Positions 24,063 through 33,145 of a DNA stretch of 42,896 nt are shown in pieces (positions within the stretch are counted from its first letter, which is position 1; each line of letters opens with the position of its first letter). The notes beneath the pieces were generated by a model. That model was not told the DNA's origin and ran no database searches. It saw nothing but the letters and a program-made list of their open reading frames with translations. Origin of the DNA: Faeciplasma sp048393055 (GTDB lineage Bacteria > Bacillota > Clostridia > Oscillospirales > Ruminococcaceae); assembly GCA_048393055.1 (NCBI GenBank), contig DBFJJS010000007.1, positions 1 to 42,896 of the forward strand, given 5' to 3'. A program made the position numbers and the translations under genes.

Positions 24063-24235
24063 ATCGTTGTATAAGCCAAAACGGCTGTAAAATAACAGCT
24101 CAGATTTATCGTTATCAATACATATTATATAACATCCTATACTGTTTTTCAAACGGTTTTGCCGCAGTCTGAGCATTATTTTGCGTTATTTACTCTTCAG
24201 GATAATAGGTCCTGACAGGAAAGGAAGATATGATA

Positions 24236-25315
24236 ATGAGAAGCTATAACGTCGGAATCATCGGGGCAACGGGAATGGTAGGACAGAGGTTTATACTTCT
24301 GCTGAGCAATCACCCGTGGTTTAAAATCAAGGCGCTGGCTGCGTCGCAGAGGTCCGCCGGAAAGACATACGAGGAAGCTGTAAGCGCAAAATGGGCTATG
24401 GACGAACCGATACCTGAATCCGTTAAGGGAATGACGGTATACGACGCGGTCGCGGACATGGAAAAGGTTGCATCTGCGGTGGATTTTGTATTCTGCGCGG
24501 TGGACATGAAAAAGGATGAGATCCTTGCGCTGGAGGAGGCGTATGCAAAGCTGGAGTGCCCCGTAATATCGAACAACTCCGCAAACCGCTTTACTCCCGA
24601 CGTGCCGATGGTAGTCCCGGAAATAAACCCCGAGCACATCGAAATTATAAGCGCGCAGAGAAAGAGGCTTGGCACAAAGCGCGGATTTATCGCAGTCAAG
24701 TCCAACTGCTCCATCCAGAGCTACGTTCCCGCGCTTCACCCCCTGAGGAAGTATGGCATAAAAGCGGTGCTCGCCTGCACCTATCAGGCGATATCGGGAG
24801 CGGGAAAGACGTTTAAAACCTGGCCCGAAATGATAGACAACATCATTCCGTACATAGGCGGCGAGGAGGAAAAGAGCGAAAAAGAACCTCTTAAGGTGTG
24901 GGGCAGGATCGAGGGCGATAAGATAGTCGTCGCGCAGTCGCCTGACATCACGACCCAGTGCCTAAGAGTCCCTGTTTCAAACGGACACACCGCCGCGGTG
25001 TTCGTCAGGTTTGACAAAAAGCCCTCAAAGGAGGAGATACTGAAGGCATGGCAGGAGTTCTCCGGCGTCCCGCAGGAGCTTGAGCTGCCATCCGCGCCGA
25101 AGCAGTTTTTGAACTACTTTGAGGAAAACGACCGTCCTCAGTCAAGGCTTGACAGGAATTTGGAGGGCGGCATGGCAATATCGATAGGCAGGCTCAGAGA
25201 GGATACTCAGTACGACTACAAGTTCGTCTGCCTCTCGCACAATACCCTCAGAGGCGCCGCCGGTGGCGGAGTGCTTATGGCTGAACTTCTTGCCGTAAAG
25301 GGGTATTTCGACTAG
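24236..25315 (+). CDS. asd: Aspartate-semialdehyde dehydrogenase
   Basis: NADPH-dependent reduction of aspartyl phosphate to the semialdehyde, the branch point to lysine, diaminopimelate and threonine. 359 residues from the ATG at 24236, chosen because AAGGAAG (24221-24227) is eight bases before it; the ATG at 24230 is too close. The NADP motif is GIIGATGMVGQ, the catalytic cysteine is C158 in KSNCSIQS, and GAGKTF and GGMAISIGRLR follow. The closest resemblance is to the archaeal/fungal-type enzyme used by many Clostridia. It heads asd-dapA-dapB. Confidence 0.96.
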   Translation: MRSYNVGIIGATGMVGQRFILLLSNHPWFKIKALAASQRSAGKTYEEAVSAKWAMDEPIPESVKGMTVYDAVADMEKVASAVDFVFCAVDMKKDEILALEEAYAKLECPVISNNSANRFTPDVPMVVPEINPEHIEIISAQRKRLGTKRGFIAVKSNCSIQSYVPALHPLRKYGIKAVLACTYQAISGAGKTFKTWPEMIDNIIPYIGGEEEKSEKEPLKVWGRIEGDKIVVAQSPDITTQCLRVPVSNGHTAAVFVRFDKKPSKEEILKAWQEFSGVPQELELPSAPKQFLNYFEENDRPQSRLDRNLEGGMAISIGRLREDTQYDYKFVCLSHNTLRGAAGGGVLMAELLAVKGYFD

Positions 25316-25353
25316 CCTTCTTTAACTGCAATTCAAGAAAGGAAGACCCACAG

Positions 25354-26244
25354 ATGAAAAAATTGCTGTTTACGGGCGCTGCAACTGCGCTTGTCACCCC
25401 TATGGGGTCTGACGGATCTTTAAATCTTGAGAAGTACAAGGAGCTTATAGAATTTCAGATAGGCAGCGGTATAGACGCCCTCGTCGCGGTTGCGACAACA
25501 GGAGAAAACGCGGTGCTTTCCGGTAAGGAGCACAGAAGCCTCATGCGGTGCGCGGTGGAAGCTGCCGCCGGCAGAGTTCCGGTAATATGCTCCACCGGCT
25601 CAAACGATACAGCCTATGGCTCGGACACCTCAAAGGCTGCCGAGGACGCCGGCGCGGACGGTTTGCTTTTAGTCACGCCGTACTACAACAAATGCACGCA
25701 GGCGGGACTTATAAAGCATTTTGAAAAAATACTTTCAAATACCTCGCTTCCCGCAATTGTTTACAATGTCCCGTCCAGAACGGGTTTCAATATCAGCGTT
25801 GAAACCTACAAAATATTATCACAGCATCCGCAGATAGTCGGCGTAAAGGAGGCAAGCGGGAACGTCGCGCAGGCGGCGGCGATAATCGCCGAGTGCAAAG
25901 ACGAGCTTGCGGTCTACAGCGGCAACGACGAGCTGACGGTTCCCATTATGTCCATAGGCGGCAAGGGAGTTATATCCGTTATGTCAAACATCATCCCGAG
26001 CGCCATGCATAGTATCTGCTCGCTATGCCTTAATAACGATTTTGCGGCTGCCAAAGATCTGGCAGTTAAATACCTCAGTCTGGCAAACGCAATGTTCTTA
26101 GAGGTAAATCCCATACCCGTCAAGGCGGCTATGAATATGCTCGGCTTTGACGTGGGAGACCCGAGGCTTCCGCTGACGCAGCTTGACCAAAAGTACGTTC
26201 CCGTACTTTGCAAAACGCTTGAGCAATGCGGGCTTTCAAAATGA
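25354..26244 (+). CDS. dapA: 4-hydroxy-tetrahydrodipicolinate synthase
   Basis: Condenses pyruvate with aspartate semialdehyde. A 296-residue TIM barrel. The Schiff-base lysine is K165 in VGVKEASGN, Tyr137 lies in VYNVPSRTG, and the pyruvate-binding ATTGENAVLS loop is at about 47-56. RBS AAGAAAGGAAG. In a sporulating organism its product also feeds dipicolinate for spores. Confidence 0.97.
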   Translation: MKKLLFTGAATALVTPMGSDGSLNLEKYKELIEFQIGSGIDALVAVATTGENAVLSGKEHRSLMRCAVEAAAGRVPVICSTGSNDTAYGSDTSKAAEDAGADGLLLVTPYYNKCTQAGLIKHFEKILSNTSLPAIVYNVPSRTGFNISVETYKILSQHPQIVGVKEASGNVAQAAAIIAECKDELAVYSGNDELTVPIMSIGGKGVISVMSNIIPSAMHSICSLCLNNDFAAAKDLAVKYLSLANAMFLEVNPIPVKAAMNMLGFDVGDPRLPLTQLDQKYVPVLCKTLEQCGLSK

Positions 26245-26295
26245 CACACATTATAATATAAAGGAGAGTCTGCTTTTAAAAGCAGTAAATTAAAG

Positions 26296-27045
26296 ATGAC
26301 AAACGTAGTTATAAGCGGCTGCTGCGGAAAAATGGGCAGGGTCGTAAACGATATCATATCGCATAGGCAGGACGTGCGCGTCATAGCCGGCATAGACAGG
26401 ATAACGGAGCGCTACTCCGATTTTGAGATTGTGGATTCACCATCCCACCTCCAGGTTAAGCCGGACGTTATAATTGATTTTTCTCATCCGTCTGCGCTGA
26501 ACGGTCTGTTGGAGTATGCAAAAACAAACGGCACGGCTCTTGTTTTGGCTTCCACCGGTTACAACGACCAGGAGGTCGCAAGGATAAAATCCGCCGCCAG
26601 TGAAATACCGGTTTTCTTTACCGCAAACATGTCTATCGGAATAAATTTGCTCAAGGAGCTTGCAAAAAAAGCGGTAAGCGTGTTGGGCGGGCAATTTGAT
26701 ATTGAAATTGTGGAAAAGCACCACAATCAGAAAATAGACGCTCCAAGCGGCACTGCCCTCATGCTTGCGGACGCAATAAACGAGGCGTCCGGCGGCAGCT
26801 ACAGCTATGTTTACGACCGCCACAGTGTAAGAAAAAAGCGAGACGCGTCCGAAATTGGTATACATTCAGTCAGAGGCGGCACTATAGTAGGCGATCACGA
26901 GATAATCTTCGCCGGACGCGACGAGGTCATAACCCTTTCCCACTCGGCCGCTTCCAAGGAGGTATTCGCCGTGGGCGCAGTAAATGCAGCCGTGTTTATT
27001 GCAAATAAGCCTGCGGGGCTGTACTCTATGGCGGATATGATTTAA
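26296..27045 (+). CDS. dapB: 4-hydroxy-tetrahydrodipicolinate reductase
   Basis: NAD(P)H-dependent third enzyme of the lysine/DAP branch, 249 residues. The nucleotide motif is SGCCGKMGRVV, and the catalytic His/Lys and substrate loop are in EKHHNQKIDAPSGTAL. FTANMSIGINLL and RGGTIVGDHEIIF are family sequences. It is the last gene of the unit and is followed by a strong terminator. Confidence 0.97.
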   Translation: MTNVVISGCCGKMGRVVNDIISHRQDVRVIAGIDRITERYSDFEIVDSPSHLQVKPDVIIDFSHPSALNGLLEYAKTNGTALVLASTGYNDQEVARIKSAASEIPVFFTANMSIGINLLKELAKKAVSVLGGQFDIEIVEKHHNQKIDAPSGTALMLADAINEASGGSYSYVYDRHSVRKKRDASEIGIHSVRGGTIVGDHEIIFAGRDEVITLSHSAASKEVFAVGAVNAAVFIANKPAGLYSMADMI

Positions 27046-27100
27046 CCTTTGCGTTCACATAAAGCTCCTGCTTACGCAAAACACCTTATACAAAACTATA

Positions 27101-27140
27101 AAAAGCTCTCAGACCGAAAACCGGCTTGAGAGCCTTTTTG
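27101..27140. terminator. Bidirectional terminator between dapB and the GH8 gene
   Basis: Arms gctctca (27105-27111) / tgagagc (27127-27133) with an inner ccg/cgg pair, T5 on the plus side and an A-tract on the other. Confidence 0.88.
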
Positions 27141-28301
27141 TCACCATATCCTGTAGTTCCCGCTAAGCATGAGAAGCGCAAACATGTAAAGGCAGTTATC
27201 GTAATAACGACGCTTGCCCTCGCGAGGCGGCGTATCCCAAAGCTTTTTAACAAACTCGAGCGCGGTTTCGGCATGAGATGAACCATAGTCCAAAGAAGCA
27301 AGTGAGGCCGCAGCGTTTGAGGCTATGACGGCAGTGGGATGCATTACCTTTTCTTCTGAAAATACGCCGTCCCGGCTCGGAACGCAGTCCCACTTATCCC
27401 CTGCGGACTTATAAAAACTTTGGACCTTTGCCGCATTCTCACACTGCCAGCTGTCATAACCGAACCACTCGTGGTCTAAAGCCATATTCATGACCGTGCG
27501 GTAGGAATCGGAATAATAGCGGTCAAACCTGCCGTGCTTGCTCCACGGCACGCTTTTTATCGGTTCGCCGGAATATTCCGCGTAATCGGAACAGAGTCCG
27601 GTCACTGGGTGGCACGCCTTGTGCAGATACTCGCGGCTCGCCTTTGCCGCCTGCGCCCAGAAATCCCTGTCACGCTCGTCAGCCCATAGCGAAAACAGCT
27701 CGTAAAAATGTGGCAGATGATATGACGGGTCGGTAAAATTGACGTCCGGCACAAACTTTATCAGGTGGTTATCAAGATCCCACATGGTAGAGCCTTTTTT
27801 ATCCCCGTCACCGTTTCTGTGAATGCAGTCTCTGAGTATGGTCTTAGCCCAGTGAGAGTAATTGTAAATTCCCTCTCTATCCCCCCAGCGGTGCGATGCG
27901 AAGAACAGCGCCATTGCAAAATATTCCTCGCCGTCTGGAGCGGGACCGTCCGCGTTTTTTGTTCCGTCAGGCGCGCAGGACCACGCGAAATACCCGGCAT
28001 GATGCCCCTCGGTCATGTACATATTAGTCATGGACCACTTCCATATTCGGTCAAACAGCTCTTTCCTGTCGAGCTGCACGCACATCATCATTCCGTAGGA
28101 CATTCCCTCCGTTCTCGCATCGACATTTCCGGTGTCCTCAACATATCCCATATCCGGTTCGACGTCGTGATATATCCTCCTGCCGTCCTCCCCCAGGAAC
28201 ATGGTCTCAAAGGTATCCATCACCCTCTTGTCCGCTTCCTCCTGCGAAACGCCTATCCTGGAAAAAACGTTTGTATATCCTTCCTTTTTGCAACTTGCCA
28301 T
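27141..28301 (-). CDS. GH8 reducing-end xylose-releasing exo-oligoxylanase
   Basis: Glycoside hydrolase family 8 enzyme of 386 residues that closely follows Bacillus halodurans Rex, which removes xylose from the reducing end of xylo-oligosaccharides by inversion. General acid E66 is in DARTEGMSYGMMM and general base D265 in YYSDSYRTV. YMTEGHHAGYFAWSC, GPAPDGEEYFAMALFFASH and RRYYDNCLYMFALLMLSGN are near-identical in type to Rex. No signal peptide is present, so it acts on imported oligosaccharides. The start (28299-28301) has GGAGGAGGG upstream. It begins one base after the DUF1292 stop. No xylan transporter or other GH gene is nearby. Confidence 0.94.
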   Translation of the reverse strand: MASCKKEGYTNVFSRIGVSQEEADKRVMDTFETMFLGEDGRRIYHDVEPDMGYVEDTGNVDARTEGMSYGMMMCVQLDRKELFDRIWKWSMTNMYMTEGHHAGYFAWSCAPDGTKNADGPAPDGEEYFAMALFFASHRWGDREGIYNYSHWAKTILRDCIHRNGDGDKKGSTMWDLDNHLIKFVPDVNFTDPSYHLPHFYELFSLWADERDRDFWAQAAKASREYLHKACHPVTGLCSDYAEYSGEPIKSVPWSKHGRFDRYYSDSYRTVMNMALDHEWFGYDSWQCENAAKVQSFYKSAGDKWDCVPSRDGVFSEEKVMHPTAVIASNAAASLASLDYGSSHAETALEFVKKLWDTPPREGKRRYYDNCLYMFALLMLSGNYRIW

Positions 28302-28302
28302 A

Positions 28303-28584
28303 TCAGTTTCCCTCCTCCAAATTTTTGGACCTCTCATAGGCCCTGAGCTTTGATTCAAGCATCGCCCATTCTTCCTCGGTTTCAATCGGGGAAAGTGTCA
28401 GGGTTTTGTCGTCCGGGTCGAATATCGACGCGAATATCTCAATATCTCCATTTTCATCGACAGTGTTTTCGGTATATGCGATGTAACATCTGCCGGTAGC
28501 GGTATTCCTAAACGTAAAGAGCACGTCGCAGTCGATTATTTCGCCGTTCTCGCCTATAACTGTCATTATAGCCCTGTCTGCCAT
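28303..28584 (-). CDS. DUF1292 family protein
   Basis: Small acidic protein of 93 residues. The pattern IDCDVLFTFRNTATGRCYIAYT is the DUF1292 (YrzB-like) core. Function is unknown; members usually sit with ruvX and ireB. Here it precedes the xylanase gene by one base, giving an unusual two-gene unit. A second DUF1292 gene is at 38249-38578. RBS AAGGAG. Confidence 0.9.
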   Translation of the reverse strand: MADRAIMTVIGENGEIIDCDVLFTFRNTATGRCYIAYTENTVDENGDIEIFASIFDPDDKTLTLSPIETEEEWAMLESKLRAYERSKNLEEGN

Positions 28585-28630
28585 AGACTTTTCTCCTTAT
28601 TCATATAATAAATAAAAGAATCGCTGCCCT

Positions 28631-28659
28631 ATTATAGCATGGCTTTTTAAAAACCTCAA
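28631..28659 (-). promoter_or_regulatory. Sigma-A promoter of the DUF1292-GH8 unit
   Basis: Minus strand: -35 TTGAGG (28654-28659), 17-bp spacer, -10 TATAAT (28631-28636). Confidence 0.75.
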
Positions 28660-28718
28660 CAGATAAAATATTATTTTTAAAAAGCCCGTCAGGCAAGGTT
28701 ATTATTGAAAAACAAGCT

Positions 28719-28747
28719 GAATATAGATATAGCATAAAACATACGCA
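28719..28747 (+). promoter_or_regulatory. Candidate sigma-E promoter of sipL-spoIVA
   Basis: GAATATA (28719-28725), 14-bp spacer, CATACGCA (28740-28747), close to the sigma-E consensus (KMATATT, about 14 bp, CATACAHT). Mother-cell expression is expected for both genes. No sigma-A pair is seen. Confidence 0.5.
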
Positions 28748-28770
28748 TAAAACGTATTCAGGAGGAAAAG

Positions 28771-30306
28771 ATGGACTACAAGCTTTTAAGAGAAAATTTC
28801 ACCGTTAAAAACACCATTTTTGACGGCGCAGTCCAGCAATCGGCGGAGCTGGACTACATTTTGCCGGACTACTATCCCGAAATATACAAGGTGCTTAACG
28901 TAAGGATTGTACCGAGCATAACAAAAAGAAGCCTGAACCTTTCAAAGCTGGAATACGAGCTCAGCGCAACGGTGCGGCTGGTGTACGTATCGGAATCCGG
29001 CGAGATAAGCGCAGTTGAGCAAACCCTGAGCTACGGTAAATCACAGGAGCTGCCGGTTTCGGCAAAGTCTCCGCGCATATGCATACAGCCGTATACTGAA
29101 AGCGCAAGCTGCCGCGTTGTAAACAAGCGGCGAGTAGACATACGCGGAATAATAACGGTTGCGATAAACGTAACCGCGGATGAAACAAAGCAGGCTGTAA
29201 GCGGGGCTCAGGGCGGAGGCTTACAGCTTAAAAAGACACTTATAACCTATCCAGCAAAGCGGGTTGCCGTAACGAAGCACGTAACAGTAGTAGACGATGT
29301 AGAACTCGGTCTTTCGCATCCGGCGCTTAAAACCGTAATAAGAGCGGATGCCTCGGTAATAAGCTTTGATAAGAAAATCCTGTCCGGGAAGCTTTTAACC
29401 AAGGGAGAGGCGGAGGTGTCGCTTCTTTACGTTCCGGAAAACTCCAACGACCCAGAAAGCATCAAATTCAATATCCCGTTCTCGCAGATATCTGACGTTG
29501 AGGGTCTTGACGAAAGATTTGACCTCATAACAGACGCCACTGTGTCAAGCTGCTATGTGCATCCGTCCTCAAAGGGAGACGGTTCTGGAGTAAGCTGCGA
29601 GCTGGGAATAGAGATAAGCTGCCTTGCCATGAGGTTTGAAAGCGCTGAGCTGGCAACAGACGCATTTTCAACTATATGTGAGGCTGTAATGGAAACAAGT
29701 ACCGAAAGTATTGAGTGCATACCCGTTCCCATAAGTGAAAGCCACCGGCAGAAAGCCTCACTTACATATTACGACGGAGAAATCAGCTCGGTAATATATG
29801 CAGGCGCAGAGGTCGGAAGAATAACCAGCGAGCAGCTTCAGGACGGCGAGACCATTTTAAGAGGAAGGGTAACGCTTTTCGCCTATGCCTTAAATGAATC
29901 CGGTATGCCGATCTATCTTGAAACCACGGAACAGCTGGAGCATAAAATTGCCGGAAGCGCGCAGGAAATATGCAAAAGCGCAGAAGTACACGCCACCGTA
30001 AGCTCCGCATCCTTTAACCTGACGTCCTCTAACGCACTTGAGGTCAACGCTGAAATAAAGCTCACGGGGTATCTGTACGAGGAAAGCCAGAGAAGCTTTA
30101 TAAGCGGAATCACACTCGACGACACAAAGCCGGTGGCGGCAGATAAGGATACTGCCATAAAGCTCTACTACGCGCAAAAGGGCGAAGAACCGTGGGAAAT
30201 AGCAAAGAGCTGCCACGCAAGCGTATCGGCTATCATGGAGGAAAACGAGCTTGACTGCGAAAAGCTCAGCGAGCCTAAAATGATACTTATACCAATAGTA
30301 GACTGA
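28771..30306 (+). CDS. sipL: SipL-like spore morphogenesis protein (SPOCS + LysM)
   Basis: A 511-residue soluble protein. It is built of repeated DUF3794/SPOCS-type beta modules (PYTESASCRVVNKRRVDIRG near residues 108-127 is one signature) and ends in a LysM domain (about 465-511: IKLYYAQKGEEPWEIAKSCH to ILIPI). This architecture matches C. difficile SipL, which binds SpoIVA through the LysM domain and drives coat assembly around the forespore. Direct adjacency to spoIVA, 19 bp downstream, strengthens the call. The ATG follows AGGAGG. Function by homology and context. Confidence 0.88.
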   Translation: MDYKLLRENFTVKNTIFDGAVQQSAELDYILPDYYPEIYKVLNVRIVPSITKRSLNLSKLEYELSATVRLVYVSESGEISAVEQTLSYGKSQELPVSAKSPRICIQPYTESASCRVVNKRRVDIRGIITVAINVTADETKQAVSGAQGGGLQLKKTLITYPAKRVAVTKHVTVVDDVELGLSHPALKTVIRADASVISFDKKILSGKLLTKGEAEVSLLYVPENSNDPESIKFNIPFSQISDVEGLDERFDLITDATVSSCYVHPSSKGDGSGVSCELGIEISCLAMRFESAELATDAFSTICEAVMETSTESIECIPVPISESHRQKASLTYYDGEISSVIYAGAEVGRITSEQLQDGETILRGRVTLFAYALNESGMPIYLETTEQLEHKIAGSAQEICKSAEVHATVSSASFNLTSSNALEVNAEIKLTGYLYEESQRSFISGITLDDTKPVAADKDTAIKLYYAQKGEEPWEIAKSCHASVSAIMEENELDCEKLSEPKMILIPIVD

Positions 30307-30325
30307 TATAAGGGAGATTAGCATA

Positions 30326-31804
30326 ATGACAACTGATAACTTATACAAAAGCATCTGCGAAAGGACCGGCGGCGATATTTATATTGGAGTAGTCGGTCCT
30401 GTCAGAAGCGGCAAGTCAACCTTTATACGCAGGTTCATGGAAAATATCGTAATACCTAATATAAAGGAAGAATACATGCGTGAGAGAACCATAGACGAGC
30501 TCCCGCAGGCGTCCGCCGGAAAAATGATAATGACCACCGAGCCCAAGTTTATACCTGAGGAGGCGGTTGCTGTAACTCTCGACGATGTTGCAACCGTAAA
30601 CGTAAGGATGATAGACTGCGTCGGATACATAATACCGAGCGCGATGGGCTATATCGAAAACGGAGCGCCCAGAATGGTGCGCACTCCCTGGTTCGACTCC
30701 GAGATACCATTTAACATGGCGGCGGAAATAGGGACGCAGAAGGTAATAACAGAGCACTCCACTGTGGGAGTAGTAGTAACCTCTGACGGCAGCGTCACAG
30801 GCCTTGACAGGGACGAATACGAAGAATGCGAGCAAAGGATAATAGAAGAGCTTAAGACTCTCGGGAAGCCGTTTATTGTGCTTATGAACACTGAAAACGA
30901 GTCCTCCGAGGAGGTTATGCAGCTTTGCTCCAGACTTCAGGAAAGCTATGGCGTCACCGTAATGCCTATAAACTGCCTCACCATGACAAAGGATGATATT
31001 CTAAGCATCCTCACGGAGCTTTTATACGCGTTCCCGGTAAAGGAAATCAACGTGAGCATGCCCAGATGGGTCAATTCGCTTAAAAAAGGTCACTGGCTCA
31101 AAAACGAGCTGTTTGACGGCATAAAGAAGTCCGCGCTTGAGGTAAAATATATACGCGACATTAAAAAGCTTGCCGCCGACATCGGAAGCTGCGAGGACGT
31201 AATGGCTTCGCAGGTAAGCTCTATCGATCTTGGAACCGGAGTTTGCCGCCTGAGCGTCAGCCTCGACAATCAGCTGTTTTACAGGATCTTAAGCGAAGAA
31301 ACCGGTCTTGACCTTGCGGGCGAGGATGAGTTGATGCCAAAAATATTAGAGCTTGTAAGCTTCAAAAAGCAGTTCGAGAGGTTCTCGGACGCTCTGCGGC
31401 AGGTAAATGAAATCGGATACGGCATAGTCATGCCGGAACAGTGCGAGCTCAGCCTCGACGAGCCGGAAATAATAAGACAGGGCGGGAAATACGGCGTGCG
31501 GCTCAAGGCAAATGCTCCTTCCATCCACCTTATAAAGGCGGACATAAGCGCAGAAGTTGCGCCTATAGTGGGCTCGGAAAAGCAGTCTCAGGAGCTTATT
31601 TCCTACCTGCTCAACGACTTTGAGGACGATCCGCTGAAAATTTGGGAAACAAATATCTTCGGCAAGTCGCTTTCAGAGCTTGTGAACGAGGGACTTCACT
31701 CCAAGCTGTACCGGCTTCCGGACGATGCGCGCGAAAAGCTTCGCGAGGCGGTGGAACGAATAATCAACGAAGGATGCTCCGGTCTTATCTGCCTTTTGAT
31801 TTAA
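30326..31804 (+). CDS. spoIVA: Stage IV sporulation protein A (coat ATPase)
   Basis: Mother-cell ATPase that polymerises on the forespore surface to make the coat basement layer. 492 residues, normal length. The Walker A is GPVRSGKST (24-32). VRMIDCVGYIIPSA, NGAPRMVRTPWFD and EIGTQKVITEHSTVGVVVTS are SpoIVA-specific stretches. The C-terminus NEGCSGLICLLI corresponds to the membrane/SpoVM-contact end of the B. subtilis protein. It is cotranscribed with sipL and closes with a strong bidirectional terminator. Confidence 0.98.
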   Translation: MTTDNLYKSICERTGGDIYIGVVGPVRSGKSTFIRRFMENIVIPNIKEEYMRERTIDELPQASAGKMIMTTEPKFIPEEAVAVTLDDVATVNVRMIDCVGYIIPSAMGYIENGAPRMVRTPWFDSEIPFNMAAEIGTQKVITEHSTVGVVVTSDGSVTGLDRDEYEECEQRIIEELKTLGKPFIVLMNTENESSEEVMQLCSRLQESYGVTVMPINCLTMTKDDILSILTELLYAFPVKEINVSMPRWVNSLKKGHWLKNELFDGIKKSALEVKYIRDIKKLAADIGSCEDVMASQVSSIDLGTGVCRLSVSLDNQLFYRILSEETGLDLAGEDELMPKILELVSFKKQFERFSDALRQVNEIGYGIVMPEQCELSLDEPEIIRQGGKYGVRLKANAPSIHLIKADISAEVAPIVGSEKQSQELISYLLNDFEDDPLKIWETNIFGKSLSELVNEGLHSKLYRLPDDAREKLREAVERIINEGCSGLICLLI

Positions 31805-31840
31805 TCTCTCAGGCTTGCCTGAATCCTCCTTGAAATATAT

Positions 31841-31884
31841 AAATAAAGAGCCTTCCGAAACCCACTCGGCAGGCTCTTTATTTT
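31841..31884. terminator. Bidirectional terminator after spoIVA
   Basis: Arms aataaagagcct / aggctctttatt with an inner cga/tcg pair; T-rich flanks on both strands. It separates spoIVA from the convergent DUF4015-like gene. Confidence 0.88.
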
Positions 31885-31892
31885 GTATACCG

Positions 31893-33134
31893 TCACATTA
31901 TATCCACAATGACCTGAGCGTCCTCATAGCCCATCTCGTCAAGCATGTCGTACATTTCCTCACTCATTTCGCATCCCTCTATTAGCGGAACTGCTTCAAG
32001 CCCGCTCCCCTCCAGGCTTTCGTCGACAAGCATAAAGACGGTTTTAAGAAGATACTCTCCGGCAAGCCCTTCAAATGAAACCTCCGTGCCGTCTGCCCTT
32101 GAAATCCTCATGCCTATTTCCGCAGGATCAAACCTGACGTAAATCCTGCTTGTGCACAGCGCCGACGGGTCGCTCAGTATCTCTGCCTCACCGGCGATAA
32201 TATCCCTCGCGCTGACCTCGATATAAAATTCCTTAGCCGTTCCGAACGAGTCAAACATGCCCGAAGAAAAATCAACAAGCGCTGTGTACCTGTCCGCAGA
32301 CTTTACCGACTGGCCTATGTAATTAAGATCTGATTCCCTAAACGGCGGGAACTCAAGCTCTCCCGCTATAAGACCCGCAAAGCCGGCGCTTGAAATCTCG
32401 CTGCAAAGACTGTTTATATACTCCGCCGCGCTGCCGCTGAAGGGGGACAGCCATGGTTTGCCGCCGTTGGCAACGGAGTTGTCATACCATCTTGAATCCG
32501 AGCCCTCTATCATATAGCTGAGGCTTTTATCGTTCCAGGACGACGCTATATGGTCGCTAAGTGAGGATATTCTCGCATACGGGACAAGCCCGGCGTCTGA
32601 AATCGCGGAAACAACCGACGAAAGGTCCTGTATTGCCGCCGGCGAAACAGCTCCCGCGCTGACAGCAAGCTCGTTTGAAGTCGCAAACATAACCTGACCG
32701 CCGTCCAAAACAAGGTCTATGCACACGCCGTAGTATCCGCTGCCGTTAGCTTCCAGCTCGGAAAGTATATACGATTCGTAGGAGGCGGTTCCCCCGTCGG
32801 GATAGCTTATATAAAGTATGTCCTTTTTGGCGACCGGCTCGACAGGGATCTCCTCGCTTTCGGTGCTCTGCGGCGGATCGGTATCCTCGGCCGGCTGCGT
32901 AGACGGGTTATCGCCGGTATCGACCGACACACCCGGCTGCTGATCCTGCACATCGGGCGAATCCGGCGTTCTGTCGCTGAAATACTCCACAATCGGCTTT
33001 CCGACACTGTACCCTATGAACACGAGCGCAGCCAGAAGCACGACCATTATAAGTATGCCTATATAGGAATTGCCTTGCTTGCGAGTGTTAAAAATCGGCT
33101 TGTTCTTTTTTACTTTATACCGTCTTGGGGACAT
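31893..33134 (-). CDS. Membrane-anchored putative glycoside hydrolase (DUF4015-like)
   Basis: A 413-residue protein with a basic N-terminus, one membrane helix at about 24-44, and an acidic Pro/Asp/Thr-rich linker to about residue 100. The extracellular domain has a sequence pattern like the DUF4015 putative glycosidase barrel: YGVCIDLVLDGGQVMFATSN, GLVPYARISSL, KPWLSPFSGSAAEYINSLCS, and GFAGLIAGELEFPPF. No catalytic residue is proven for that family. It begins 11 bp after the RnfA-like gene and is probably the last gene of that transcript, which puts an exported protein beside the three membrane subunits. Confidence 0.7.
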   Translation of the reverse strand: MSPRRYKVKKNKPIFNTRKQGNSYIGILIMVVLLAALVFIGYSVGKPIVEYFSDRTPDSPDVQDQQPGVSVDTGDNPSTQPAEDTDPPQSTESEEIPVEPVAKKDILYISYPDGGTASYESYILSELEANGSGYYGVCIDLVLDGGQVMFATSNELAVSAGAVSPAAIQDLSSVVSAISDAGLVPYARISSLSDHIASSWNDKSLSYMIEGSDSRWYDNSVANGGKPWLSPFSGSAAEYINSLCSEISSAGFAGLIAGELEFPPFRESDLNYIGQSVKSADRYTALVDFSSGMFDSFGTAKEFYIEVSARDIIAGEAEILSDPSALCTSRIYVRFDPAEIGMRISRADGTEVSFEGLAGEYLLKTVFMLVDESLEGSGLEAVPLIEGCEMSEEMYDMLDEMGYEDAQVIVDIM

Positions 33135-33145
33135 AATCCTTCTCC

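Noticed and set aside
24063..24235. Lysine riboswitch or T-box before asd
   Set aside because: None of the L-box or T-box conserved strings and no terminator/antiterminator pair are present.
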